Shown piece after piece: positions 12,901 to 27,900 of a DNA stretch of 64,000 bases. The translations under genes were made by a program, and so were the position numbers. How positions within the stretch are numbered: position 1 is the first letter of the stretch; each line of letters opens with the position of its first letter. Source of the DNA: Phoronis australis (taxonomy: Eukaryota > Phoronida > Phoronidae). The notes below the pieces were generated by a model. The model made no database searches, had not been told where the DNA came from, and saw nothing but the letters and a program-made list of their open reading frames with translations. The stretch spans positions 346,108 to 410,107 of the forward strand of contig NMRA01000281.1 of NCBI GenBank assembly GCA_002633005.1, in the 5' to 3' direction.

Positions 12901-15900
12901 GTGACTTCACCAGTCATGGCTGTGTCTGACCTGACACATCGAGTACAAAACAACGACACAAGCACGGTCACTATAGTGACGCCAGCTGACGGTCCATCCT
13001 TGCTAATGGCACCAGCGGGGAAATGAATGTGTACGTCTGTTTTGTCCAAGAGACCACTGTTGTCCAGTTCCAGCTGTAAATATAAAGAAATTGATGTGAT
13101 TCCAACAGACACACAACATTCATATGAAACGTGCAAATTCTGTTTCTGTATTTTATCAGCCACACGAGATTCCGTGACTTACAACCAAAGTCTTGTAGCC
13201 ACTGACAAATACATGGCTGTGAGAAGACTTCAAATTCCCCAAATATGTGACAGCACATGATTAGCAACTACAAGTAATCAGACAAAATATTGTTTCGTCA
13301 TGACGGATAATTCGGTTAACAACACAACTGACTAGTATCGACAATAACTATTACGGGGACATCATTATAATTACAGAATGACTTGGTCATCTTACTAACT
13401 TTGCTAATAATTGCCCTTTATTCAAGGGAAACCATTCTCATGAAGAACATGGAATCTGCCCAGTTGTCACAATGGAGGATCCCGGGTCATTTTGTCTGTG
13501 AACAGGGCTTGGAATGACCAATGACAAAAAACGCGGAAACTTTTACGGCCCAAAACATGCGCGCTACCAAGCCTTGAAATAGTCGATATGAATTTTCGCC
13601 AAAAATCGGGAGGATTAAAAAAAAAACGTTACCACCATCAGTAGCATGAGTCTGCGTCCTTTTAGCTCGTCCGTCCACTCCCAACCCACACATTTCTGGC
13701 TGCAGAGCCTTAGTATTTGTCGCCGCGGTTTACAATAACACGAGATGCCATTGAAAATCCCACCACGCTATCCCAGATGCCCCGGCAATGTTGACAATTT
13801 ACGTTCCTCCGAAAAATAAAGAGCAACTTCCGCTTTTCGAGGTGAATGTCGTCTGCAACGCCGTGGTAAGAAAGGAATTTGCCGCGGAAATTTTATATCA
13901 AGTCCGATTTTTTTTACGCGGAAATACAATAAAATGCGCGTACAGAACATTTGAAAAAAGTGGAAATCCACGTTTCTGCGGAAAATTCCGAGCCCTGTGT
14001 GAAAGAATACTTTAGGCATGTACTGCACTAGAAGTTGCAGTTTGGATATACCATCCAATACTTCTACTCAGAGAATTCTACCCATTGGCTAAACAAAAAT
14101 ATGTGAAATTTCATTGTTTCCTAAAAACCGATGTACCTGCTGTGAGTGACTACGTAACCATGACAATGCCAGCGTGGCCGACTCCTTCATCACTTCTCCC
14201 AATTGACCGGTCAGCGTCACTTTGCCCTCTCCGTCCATCTTGGATGCCTCCACAAACATGATCTGACCACCGACTGCCGTCCAGGCTAGACCTATAGCCA
14301 CACCTGGATGACTCAATCGCTCCAACATTTCACTCTCATACTGTGCAGGCTGAAATTTAATCATTAAATCATTCACTAGTCAAAGAATGGAATCTTTTCC
14401 TTTTGCAAGAATAAGACTTGCCAGTCATGAGGCCAAAATAAGGGAGAATTGCTTACAGCAATATTGCACGTAAACATCCCAGGTTCAGAACAAGAATGGC
14501 TATTATCTTGGGACATGTCTGTAATTCAACAGATAGTCTTGTTTTGTTTTAATTTTATAAGTCAGGAAAAACAATTCAAGGCAAGCTCTTTAATGAAAAA
14601 AGTTGACACCTCTAGTGTTTCATGCAATATTAGGGGCATGTTAAATCATCTCAAAATGAATTCATCTTAGTGTGAAGCTTCAAATTTTTGGCCTATCAAA
14701 GCAAGACAGTACAGCAATAGTCTGGCTAATTATGCATTTCATAAACCACCTTCATACCATCACTCACCCCCAGTATATCCTCCAATGCAGCCTCATCAAT
14801 AACAAAAGGTAGCTCAGGGGGGTGCCGGGAATCCTTTGCCTCCTGGTTCTCATGATCGCCCAGAGCATCATGGGCTATGTCCTTGCCCAATGCATTCTGT
14901 GCCTGGTCGTAAGTCACGTCTTTACCACAAGCCCCTTCAGCCACCCGTACTGCCACCGCCCGGCACACGGCGCCTATTTTTCTCTCCAAACTTCTTACAC
15001 CAGCTTCACGAGTGTAGGACGAAACTGGGTTGCAAAGATAAAACAAAAAGACCCCATGACTAGAATGACTCGACATGTGCTAAATGCTATTTGTTCAAGG
15101 TAGACAGACCACAACATATACTGGATTTAAGACAAATCTACCCTCCAGTATTCCTGGATATGGAGAGAGCACAATGGAAAATGCGAAACAAAGCATGTCA
15201 TCACATGTACAGAGTTGAAATGTGAAAACTTTTCTATGAAAGTGGCACTCCCATCAGCCACTCACACAAACTTGTTGAAACTCTGATGTCTCTGTGAGGC
15301 AAAAGTATTCAGACAAATGATCCAGAACACCCGTCATGACGGCCAGGTGGACACCAAATTCATCATCAGAGTGGTCTTCTCTAATGAATGAGAATAAAGA
15401 AGGAATTAATTGGGAAACTTAGTAAGTGGTCAAGCCATTCTATAAACAGAATATTTGCCACCATAACTGTTATTAGCAGTCATGTTTGTTGGTAACTGAA
15501 TTTATTTAGCCATTATGATGGGGGACATGGTATCTTTTGATTACTTTTGCCTTGTACTGCACATCCAGAAAAAAAGTTAATAAAGACATTAGACAACCTA
15601 GGTAAAAATGAGTTATAAATTCCTTATTAACAATTAAATGGTCAAACTTTAAAGTCCAATATTTCTCCATTACTGTTGATGCCTATCCTATCATTATATG
15701 TGAGGCAATACACTCTCCAGTCCTGCAGACTACTCTCAACCCAACTTGACCTCTGTACATGCTCCTCATTAACATTATGTAGCACGTTATCATCAACAGT
15801 GTGTATTTAGCCAAGTTAACTCAGTGAAAGCACATATTTAATATTTTCTGAAAGAAGAAAGCCTGAAGAATTTGATTTTTTAACAATTTGTAATTCGTAG

Positions 15901-18900
15901 GGTCATGAGACCATGTCTTTTGGTAAAAATTAAAGATATATTGATAACAAAACAACAGGATCAATAACACTTATTTATAAAGTTACATTTGATAAATACT
16001 AAATGTTCAAGATAAAATCTCAAAAAACTATTACAATTTATGAATTATTTTTATTTTTTCGTTTTACGCAACTTTAGTCTTTCTTCATGAAAATCATAAA
16101 ACTTCCAATTTTGATAGACCCTCATGCAGAAGTTTCATATGAATAAGATCAACCATTTCTGAGATATGATGTTCTGAAGTTAACCAAATTTGGACATTTT
16201 TCTAGCGTCCTAACTAACCTTAAGTGAAATTAAATTGGGTTTTAATTTTGTTGAAAACAACTAATTCTTACAAAAATATGAAAATAAAAACTTCAGCAGC
16301 TTTGTACCACCTGTTGATAAACTGCACCTTTTGAGACATCATACAAACAAGGGAAAATTGTACCTGCGGCTACAAACCTAAGCCCATGAGGCTAAATTTG
16401 ATAAATTTATCAAACACAAACCCACTGCCTTACTCAGACTAAAGCCTTCTCTTACCAATCTTTCTGACAGTAGCCTCAGGAATATCCACATGTTCTTTGC
16501 TCAGTCCATGGGCTTTGTATTGCTTGGACAAAAGATATTCTCTGGCAATCTGCACCTGTAGGTCATAGAGATGAAGTTTTGTCAGTTTAATGTAACAATC
16601 CTTACCAATTAGTTTACCGTTATCTTTTAACCCAAAACTCTTTTATTCTTTTTCCAGTTAATACATTCATTTACCCAGAAATCTGAATAAGACTGTTGTT
16701 CACATTAGCAGTAAACAAACACAACTCTATTGTGCAGTTAGCTTGATTGTAAATTTGTCAAATAATAACAAACAAAATCTTCCATTTCAGCAAACGTGTT
16801 TACAGTCATTTATACTGTGTTTAAAGTAACATACATTTTAGGGAAAATTAAGATTTATGTAAAATTAAAGCCCCAGGCAGCACCATCTGTGAAACCACCA
16901 TTTTGGTTCATTTTGTGGTGGAACAAAGCATTTTGTATTTTAATACAAGTTAGCATTGCGAATTACACAATGTCATGATAAAACCATGAACTGAATGGCG
17001 TTCATTGATTGTTTCAATGGATTGATGCAACAATGCTAAGTTGATCTGAAGTCTGTGATTTAGGCTAATGAACTAATTAGCACTTTGTGGGAGATGGGAT
17101 TGCATTTCCACGATTATTATTTCCGCGACAGTACTAAATGCATTAAACCCTTCCTCTGATTTATTCCCTGCATATGACCAAGCTGTAAGTCTTTTTACAA
17201 AGTAGAACACTGTATGGAGTTAGCTCAAACCTTCTCTTCTTCTGTGTATCCGTGCACATCAATCATTTCCATTCTGTCCAACAGGGGTCCTGGTATACCC
17301 TGAACGCTGTTGGCTGTGGCAATGAACAAAACTTGAGAAAGATCGAATGGAACATTCAGGTAGCTGGTGAAGCATTAAGGAGCCTGTATAAAGGCACTTG
17401 ATATTTGACAAGAATTGAATGTCTACTAAAATTCCACAATTACGAGATAAATGCCGCCGGGACAATCATAACATTTTACACACAACAAACGCAAGGCGAT
17501 CATTTATATTAATGATAAATCCAACAATCTTGATAATTACTGACTGTTTTGATTTCCAATCAAACAAAATGCATATCAAACTCTCTGGAATGGGTGGTTC
17601 TAAACAGATTTCTGTCTAATGATTAATAGTCTAAACTTCCCACAGAAATGTCTCAATTTCAGCATCATGGCATGTTTGTGCGATTAAAATGAACTACAAG
17701 CCCTCGGAATGCCAATGCTACTACAACACCTTACCACATTATGAGAGTAAGCCAAGATGGTATACAGGAGTATAGTCCACCCTCGCTTTCGATGTAAATT
17801 ATGATATTAAGCGGGACATTCCATTAAAGTTATATAGGACCTTGTCTACTAGTCTGTATTTGCCAAAGTATTTAGAAAACTCTAGAGTAAAGTAGATATT
17901 TTCTGAAAGTAGAATTTGATGTTTGACCTTTATACCAATCTGCCATTAATTGGGTCACGGGACCATGCCATTTTAGTAAAATCTAGCAAAAAGAAAGGTA
18001 CAGTCAAAGCGAAACAACGGTATTAATAGCATGATTGACTAAATCTCTGTACAAACCAGAGACTGAATGCAGTCGAGATCTTTCAAAATTAACAATATTC
18101 AGGAATATGACAAGAAAAAATCATGACATTTTACAAGTTATTTTACATTTATGGGTTTAATGAGAAATTACTTTTGGCACTTCAACACAATAACTGGGAT
18201 ATCCTGTTATTATCTGGTATAACAGTAAGTGGGCTCCACTATATGTGAACACTGAACAAGGATACTGGTCGGTGAATGTGTGGTTCTGCTCGGGGTCAAG
18301 AACTTCCAGCAAGGCTGCAGCAGGGTCGCCGTGCAAACTCTTACCCTGAAAAAATAAACACAAACCGTGTTATACTGTACACAGTAAGGTTTCTGCCTAC
18401 ATTGGACAAAAAGCCATCCCCAGATTTTTCAACAATTTTTAGACAATTTAAATACCTTCTAAGGTTTTGTTATTTTTGGCCTAACCGTTCTTCCTTAAAG
18501 TCTTGGGTGTACACTAAAACAATAAAAAAATTAATGAAAGACATACCATTTTGTCCACCTCATCTAGTAAAAACACAGGGTTGTTAACGCCGACTGTTTT
18601 GAGTCCCTGAATAATCCGCCCTGGCATTGAGCCAATGTAGGTTCTTCTGTGACCACGAATGTCTGACTGATCACACACGCCACCCAGTGAGATCCTGTGA
18701 AACAAATGACTGCTAGGCTAGAATTCTACAGTACACGTCACAAATTATCACACAAAATGACCAGGGATTTGGCAAGCAGAATTTCCAGTAACAGACACTT
18801 AGTTGCTTCCTGTATTTTGAGAACCAATATTCTCCACTAAATAACAGGCGTCAAACTGGTTCTCAAAATGCATGACTCCTGTAAATGACTATAACAGTAG

Positions 18901-21900
18901 CCAGGACTGGGATACGGAATTTTATTAGTTTACTTATCGAATGAACTATATGCAACCTTGTCACACCAAAATGCCAACTGAATCAGCTGCTATAAATCCG
19001 TATATTGTGCAAGAACTAACTTTTGACTTAGATCATTTAACACTATAAACGTGATCTCAAATTGTTCCTCACTCAGACAAGAAGCGATTTTTTGTTTTGC
19101 AAAGAATTGACAGTTAATTGTTGCTCATGACCATGCTCAGTGTAAACAAGAACACATCGCGATGAGACAACTTGTATAGTCTGGTCTCAAGTAGTAACTA
19201 AATGTCATCTCTCTCCAATCTCACAAATTACATCTATATTGACTGAGAAACAAATTGAGACCAACCTCATAACCGTAAGAGGATTACATCAAAAGTTGTT
19301 TTTTGTGATGGAAGGCGTATTTAAAACAGCTTTAAGTAAAGAGTAGTGGGAATGCTTAGCAATTTCCAAAATATGGTACAGTTTGAATCAAGTCTTTTTA
19401 CGCTACGTACAAAGCCAGGAATAATAGAAAATGTTTGTGTGGGCAGACTCACATTGTTTTCAATAGATTCAAACTGTCAAATGATGGCAATAACTTATCG
19501 ACAAGTTGTGAAACTTAGCTACATACTACAAACCTGTGGAACTCTCGACCCAGTGTGCTTGCTATTGACTTCCCAACACTCGTCTTACCCACACCAGGGG
19601 GTCCCACAAAGCACAGGATGGGACCCTTAAGCGAGTTCTTTAACTGGCGAACAGCCAAATACTCGAGGACACGCTTTTTCAAGTGGTCAAGGCCAAAGTG
19701 GTCTTGGTCTAGTTGTTTCCTGGAAAAGTAGACGTGTGCGAGATTAAACAGTCAACCTCTACATATTGCAATCTAAAATAATGTACGCATTGAAACAAAG
19801 TTTGTCTTAAATTTGAGATAACAAAAAACAGACCTTTTAACATTCAGGGTTACTGCAATAAAATCTCACCAATTTTGGATAAAATTGATCTTTTTCGTTT
19901 TCAAAAATTTTTAATGTTGTTGCGAATGCTCACAACTTCTCAAAATATTACCAGTAGGTATGGTATAGAAAACTGCATCTATTTGATACTAGTTTAATAT
20001 ATTCATGAAAAAATTAGATGTCACTTGTCTCTCATATTGTATCCTAAACTGGTGAGACTTTACCATACATGGTCTCTAGGGGTGCCCTTAAATAACAATT
20101 CCATTCCACTCACCCTACCATAACTGCTTGAACATGGGTATGCTGGTAGGTAAAATATTCAAGATTTATTTTTAATTTCCACTTTTCATTGTTGGGGGCA
20201 TACTAATTTTTGTTGCCACTGATATTTACATATTTACAAATGAAAAATTCTTTTGTCCAATTTAAAATAAACTACTAAATTGCCAGCCACGTACATTTTT
20301 CCAGTCATTCAGGCAATGGGAAACGAAACTTATTTCAAGTAATGCCTAAATTTTTTTAATGTTACGAGACCCGTACATGACAATATTACCCAACAAAAAG
20401 ATACTTACTGCACCAGCAGAAGACAAGAAAAGGCNACAAAGAACCATGTTGTTGTGAGAAACAGACTTTTAGGTTTACAATTGAAATTTGAATCATTACA
20501 TATAAACTTTTAACATAGTCGGATATTTCAGGAGCAACAAAAGTGAAACATCCATGTCTAAACATTTCATAAAAATAAGGCACCCTTAAAAGAAATTTTA
20601 TGACAATTTTTTAAAAATCTGAGTTGTAAATAAAACTTGTGCCATATTGGGACCAAATACCCCAACTGTACTGATGTTTTCTAAGTACCTGGCTTTTACA
20701 ATGTCCAGTGCATCCTCAGAACTCTTTGACCAAGGCAATTCTGTCATTAGGTCAAGGTAATTCCTACAAGGGAAGTAAACTCTAATGAGAGGATTGAAAT
20801 GCACACAGAGACATTTGACTTCATTCTGGGAATAAACCCAGACGTCATGTCTATACAATGTACATCTAATAGCAAAACAACTGAAAAAAAATTAGCTGCT
20901 TCAAGACAGTGCGATTGTGAATAGGAAATAGTAAACAATCTGATATTCATTTACAAGGGTGTTGAATTAATTACCTTTTCGTAGCAAGATAAATCATGAG
21001 AATGTCCGCAACAGACTGAGTTATGCTACTGTTGTCCAATACAAGAACGAAAGTGGATTAATCTAATTTGTATTGATTTTTAAACACAATTACAATGAGT
21101 TCATGAACCCAATGAATTACTGTCAGTATTCTAATCGGATAATGGGGTCGGGTCATTTTGAAGAGGTCACTTACTCTGACACTATCAGTATTCTAATCAG
21201 ATAATGGGGTCGGGTCATTTTGAAGAGGTCACTTACTCTGCCACTATCAGTATTCTAATCAGATAATGGGGTCGGGTCATTTTGAAGAGGTCACTTATTC
21301 TGACACTGAGATCTCAGTGAAAATGATTCATTACCTTATCATAGCATGCTCAGGCATTTGTTGAGGCATCTTTTTCAACCTTTTCAATTCCTTCATGGCA
21401 GCCTTCAGTGCATGCTCTGTTAGATTGGCAGACCTGCAACACGACGAAATCTTCATTCCACACTAATTGTCAATATTTGCACGTATCCCATCATAACTTG
21501 GAAAAGGCGTGCTTTAAATAGATACCGTATGACTACGCATATGTGGGATCATGCGCCTACATCCAAATTACTGGATTTCCATTGAATTGTTTTTACTCAT
21601 TCATATGTTTTGCATTAAGTCACACACGCCTATGCTCCACTTATAGGCAAACGTGGCCATCCCTTGGCTTGAACTTAGAACAAATTAGTCGGAATTTTTT
21701 TTGGGGGGTTGCTGATTCATAATTGTAAAAGTTAGTGTTAAATTGAATACACATCAACATCTATCATTTTGTAATCGATGAATATGTCAAGTTTCATTCA
21801 TATAGTAATATTTTAGAAATTTTCTGCATGGTTTTACACAAAATTTTCACCAATAAGCTTTATTTCACAGGCATCTACCAGGACCAAAATACTCACAAAT

Positions 21901-24900
21901 ACAGTGGTCTAAGAGATGCATCCAACAGATAAAAATTACAAATTTTTACTTACACTAACAAATTGGCAGATAACGAGATGGATTCACAGACAGATGGTTA
22001 GAGATGTCTACAGAATATTATACCCTAACATGAAGAAATCCTTTTGCTAAACATTTTTTTTTCAAATATGGAGTTAAAAAATAATTTCCATCATTTTTTC
22101 AGAGGCTCACTACTCCTAAAACGAACAGAACTACTCCAAGTGTATTAGGACAACCTTACAGTATAAACCCTCCAAAAATAAAGCGGATCACTGCTTACTT
22201 TATCCTCTTCTCAAGGTCGCCGATTTCATCTCCATCATCGTCGCTGCTTCCCCCGCCACCATTTTTAAGGTTGATACGGAAAGGGAATCCATCATTACGC
22301 CTGGATTTGCCGGGGATTTCAATGGAGTTCTTCTTAGAATTTTCTATTAGGTTCATTCCCTAAAAAAATCATCACATCAAAAGTTTAGTCCGAGCAACAA
22401 AAATACAAGAAAACAAAACACGCAATGTCATACCATAGACTATAGTACATGGACTACAAACTCCATATATTTTCAATGGACGAAATCCGTGATCTTATGC
22501 ATAAGCTGTGATGTCACTATTCACTAGAGACACCTGGCAGACATAGCATGTTTTACTTCTGGCAAGTACATCGTCTGCTAATCATGGTCATTTCGTCGGG
22601 ATTTGGATCAGCGATTTTGCTGAACTCGTATCCATGTTTAAATAAAATGAACAGTTGTAAAACATTTACTTCTTAAACAAAGCTGATATTAATACTCCAG
22701 AAATAACCATCAGGCCAACTCAAAATCTATCTCACACTTCAACAGCAGTATACATACTCCACGGGACATTTCATTGTTGAATTTTTGTTTTTCGTTGTAC
22801 TGGAGAGTAAAATAGTCACGATACATTAACCGGAAGCCGAGTTTGCTACATTTAAAGCGTGGCGCCTCCTGTAGGATATCTCACAAGAAAATGTCAAAGT
22901 TGCGAATCTGTAGCCCATAATCTATGGTCATGCTAATTACTCCATTGAACAGGCCCATGAACACCACTGAACGTGTCTCTGAACACAATGTTTTCCGTCA
23001 AGAATAACACTAGCAAACTGATGATTATTTTTGGAATCTGGCAAAATTTCACTTTGTCCCTGTCTATTTATGAGTGTATTTTCAAGCTTCTTTATCATGA
23101 ACAAGAAAGAGCAGCCAATCACAGAACAATCAGAGCAGTCAATCACAGAACAATCAGAGCAGCCAATCACAGAACAATGAGAGCAGCCAATCATAGAAGA
23201 AACTTTCTGTGTCACGCTGCATGGAGTTCCAAAATTGAAAATGTTCTCGTTTTCAAGTTGGGACATGTCACGTTATTTAAACAAGATTTATGAGTGGCAA
23301 CAAAGAGATAATTTGTTAGAACGTAGAGGACTGTATTCACAAGATATTTAGGGATTCAGAAAATGCACCTACATGTAAATATGTGGGCGCATAAAAATAA
23401 AAAGTCTGAAAATCAAGAGACAGTGGTTAAGCTAAAAATCTTTCGAAACAATGTGTATGCCAATTTAAAGTAAAAATTTTCAGTATTTTCGTTATGGGTA
23501 GACATATGGTTGTAATATGTGCAAAGTGGCCAGCATTATAATGGTGGGTTCTCACTCCACACAGGTCCATCCAAAATCTACTTTAAGTGCACACCAAAAG
23601 GTTTCAGACAAAACAAGTCAAAATCCCTTGTCACAATGGAAGGGCAGATATCGACATCCTTGGCAGAGTAGTCTTTCCTCATGATTGAGAATGAAGGGGA
23701 ATTAACACAAATGCTAGTATAGTTGCTAAGTCATTTCGTCACAGCTGTTGAACATTCAACTTGGTCCCATGCATTACATTTAAGTTTTCAAGTCCAGCCG
23801 TAATCAAACCAAGTAAACTTGGCTCTTCAAATCACTATGCAAGGTGCTTTGCTACTCATTAACACCTGGTACATAGTAGTTACCTCAATCTGTCTCAACA
23901 ATAACGGTAATGTCTTCTTGAACCTCTCCATGAGGTCTACAGCCTCCAGAATCTGGAGTTTCTCTGGAAACGATGCCTTGACAATGGACGCGCACACATC
24001 CGGCAACTGGTGATTGGGTAGACTGCTCAGCATTTTCTAAAAAAGGGACTTTACTAAGTGCTGTGTTTTTGTCTTCAATGGACATAAAAAACTATGTTGG
24101 CATAAAATGTTTCCGTAGAAGTAAAAGTGATATAGCTAATATGCAATACACAATGAACTGGGTGACATTACTGATTGCTTAAACTGCTAGTCCTTGGCAA
24201 CAGTCACTTACAGTGTACCTGGATTTTGAGAACCAGTTTGATGCCCGTCATTCAGTGGAGAAAACTGGTTATCAAATTAAATACAGAACTCCTGTAAATG
24301 ATTATTACCGATTCCGACCTAGTTTGAAGTTTGGTACTTTCAATGACCCTGTGGTCAACATCTGACATAAGACTCTTTATCTTAGTGAGAGACTGAAACC
24401 ACCTTTGACTTGACCCAATTTCAAATTGAATTATGCAAGACAGGCCAAGATGAAACACGGTTTATTTCATTCGCAGAAATTCTACAAAGTTGGATTTTTT
24501 GGCTGAAAAACAAGCCCAAGATCTTTTACTCAACAAATTTCTACCAAGTTTTGGCACAGTATTTCTTATATTTTCAACATTACTAAATGTAAAAATTCTA
24601 AATAACTATCTTATTGTGTTCTCTTATTTAATTTTACCTTTTTACTAGAAAACAGTGATTGTGTCAAAGTAACGCACCTTCAGTTTAGCCACAACAGGCA
24701 CAGATATGTCCAACATATCGACCAGTTTAGCTGCATTTTCCCGGAAATTGGTCGCCAGGACATCCAGCTCAGGATTCGCCTTGTCACTCTCATCTACACA
24801 CAGATGTAGAAGGCGTTGAATACCACAAAGCTGTGTCAGGTTCAACTCCATTCACTGACAGTCGAGGCAGTGATCGTCGGTTTGTATGACCCAAATGACA

Positions 24901-27900
24901 ATAGTCACCTTCACGGGTCCCATATTTTGAGAACCAGTTTTATTCTTGTTAATCAGAGGGGAAAACTGGTTCTCAAAATGTGGAACTCGTGTAAGTGACT
25001 ATTACCACCCAATTAGCAGTCTATGACGAGGCCTTGTAACAACTTCAGTAATAACCAGAAATGCAGTTGACATACCCAGTTAAAGCAAAAGACTGGCTGT
25101 GAATGCCGCAGTATACATAGCTAGTTGTACCAAAAATCTGGCTGTGAATAGATCATCACTGGCCTAACAACGGACCAATCATAGCTCATTGCATTCAAGG
25201 AGGATACGTAGTAGTGGTTTTGTGAGATTACATGTATCTGTTGCGATATTTATCTATTACCCACCTTCAAAAAATACTTTTGATTTCTGAGTACGCACGG
25301 TATCATCTTAGGTATTATTTGACATGGGAGATAATCAGTTCAAAATTAAAATAAATCCCACTTTTTGCAGCTCCTGCAGACAACATACTCAACAAGAATG
25401 CAACAGCATCTAAACTGAGGGTCTGAAAATACTAGTTCCCAAACTCTTCAATATGGAATCCTAGAATGTGTTTTTTTTTCACTGTAAATGAATGACAGGA
25501 AGGCTATTAAAATCATGCACTTTATATTATGGCCAGCAACAAAACTAAACCAACAAATAAAAGTTGTATTAAATACTTGGCAAAGAAACTGTTTCTTAAA
25601 CTTAGTATTTTTATGCACAATTGGTCAAAATAACTCTACACTTGGATCAGTGTTCTCCACAACCTGTTTTGAGTCGTCACTATGTAGAGTTCAAAGTTTG
25701 CAGCGAGGAGCTTGGCTTACTTTCATCGAGTTTGAAAACTGACACAACGAATTCGAAGCATTCGAAGATTAGTTAGTTCTTAAGCATATTAGGACGTTTT
25801 GGTACCAGTTCATTGCATTTATTCCAAAACTAAACACACAAACTCCTCACAGTGTGGACAAGTACTTTTAATTGTAATTCAAAAATTCCTGTACATGATG
25901 GAGTTTTCTGTTGGGGAGAACACTGCTTAGACCACCATTATGATAGGACTCAACCCGTTCCTTCTTTAGCTAAGAAGTGATTTCTGGGCTTTGGAGAACT
26001 GACCAGTTTACTTCTTATTTATGAGCTTGACCTCAAGAAATAACAAACTGGTCACTTCTCCTAAGTCCAGATCCAGAAATCACTTTCAGTCTAAGAAAGG
26101 AACTACTTGAAACCAATTTTACAATGGAAAGCAACTGAAATCGAAAGCAATCTTATGAAAATAGTGAAAGCAGCAGCTTCAACATCAATCTCGTTACCAA
26201 GGCTTAACGAGGTGTTACCGGCAAAAGTGATTTGCTGAGATCTAATTTAGCACAGTCTAATGCCTCAACCCACCCAAATAAATGGCAAAGAGGATGAAGT
26301 CACCGGCCTTGTCTTCATCAAATCTCTGGCAAACAACATCAACAACTGGTGATTTGTAATAGAATCACAAAAACAAAAAAGGACTTTGTTGTTTTATAGC
26401 GCTGGTCAAAGTTCATAATTTCCAAAAGTCTATCTCATCCAATAATCCTCAAAATGTATTTTTGACAGTAAAAAAATATGCCTTTATTATGTATGCTTAT
26501 ATTAGGTCAATTTACCTGTCTCCTGCCCAGGTAGTTTATCCAACTGCGTCACTCTAGCCACCAGGTAAGGGGTTTCCTGCAACAGCTCGTCCACCTTAAA
26601 GCGACACAGTCCGGTCACCAGCAATGTGTAGGCAGGTCTAGGCCAGTTGGTACCGGTCACTTGAACAACCACTGCTGCTGTACCGAGCTGGTGCATGTCC
26701 AAACAATCATCACCCTGCAAATTATTAATCTTAGGTTCACTTTCAATCAATCACAAAAATGATTTCCAAAATAAAAATTGCACGTGATACTATGATAACG
26801 TCTGTGCAGTTGGGTGACTGAATTACACTTTTTACTGACAATTAAAAAGCTGTAAAACTTCATGAAAGCCAATGGCTCATTTGCCACTTGTGATTGCTCA
26901 TTGTGTTTGTCAACTTTTCCTGAGAAATTAACTATGATCATAAAAAGACATCAACACATCACATCCACCAACAATGCCAAATGCTCGCTGTTGCATTATT
27001 AGGACTTCATGCAAACTTTTGTGCAATCTTACTGCAGCAGTGATCACCAAGTGAAGTAGGCCATGATGGATATTGTTAACATTGCTACTGCAGTAATGTT
27101 GTCAGTTTTGTTATTGTTGTTATTCAATATTCTTATTACATGTTCTTTAATATTGCTGTATTAATTAAGGTTATAATGGAAGGAGTGTGTGCAGTGGTGC
27201 ATGCCTACTCCATATTTCATACTTTACCTCATCCTCAGAGCCTTTTGGTATTACGCCAACTATTGTGCTGCTGATGGTGTTTCTACTCAATAGTCTATTC
27301 TTGACCATATTCATACTGTAAAACCATCGCACAATCATCATACAGTTCAATGAAGCAGAAATCATAAATTAGAAGCAAACACAATTCAATACAGATACTC
27401 TATCTGTACTATCTTATCTTGGCCAGGGGAGCTAATATTTCGATGTTTTAGAACATACCTCTAATATGTTTATACGCGGAAGTAAGGAAAGAAGGAAGTA
27501 CAACATATGCCATTACATCACTATATAGAACCGTTGGAAGTCTGGTAAGGTTCACATCTCATTGGTAATACATGACCAACTTGTCCTTCGATCAAAGTCA
27601 TTCATTGTCTGACCCCGATTGAAGGTCAAGAAGTAAGCAATCGCAAGGACCACACAGTGGCAAGACTAGGAGTATCCCCAAACTTACGGCAGTTATTGAC
27701 AGATGTAATTGTGTATGCTGTACTCCCTTCTTTACTAACGGTACATACTAGAGGTTATGCTCCTGTGCTCTCGATATGGCTGGCAGATGGGTGACCTTCC
27801 TGCAACCTTCTGTACATTTTTGTTTGACCTTAAGCACACCGAATGTAATTGAGAACAGTCTTCAATTTGACAGAATGAAGGACTATTCTGAAAATTGTTG

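Larger units (their letters stand above)
12477..14641. repeat. Redundant locus copy B (LONP2 exons 15-16)
   Basis: Second copy of 9630-11296, starting right after the 903-N gap. It is about 2165 bp because of the hAT-like insertion at 13503-13997 plus its 6-bp target duplication. Without them the two copies are within a few bases of the same length. Confidence 0.85.

Noticed and set aside
23108-23197. Regular short repeats suggestive of a CRISPR array
   Set aside because: The repeats are directly contiguous with no unique spacers, and the DNA is a eukaryotic intron.
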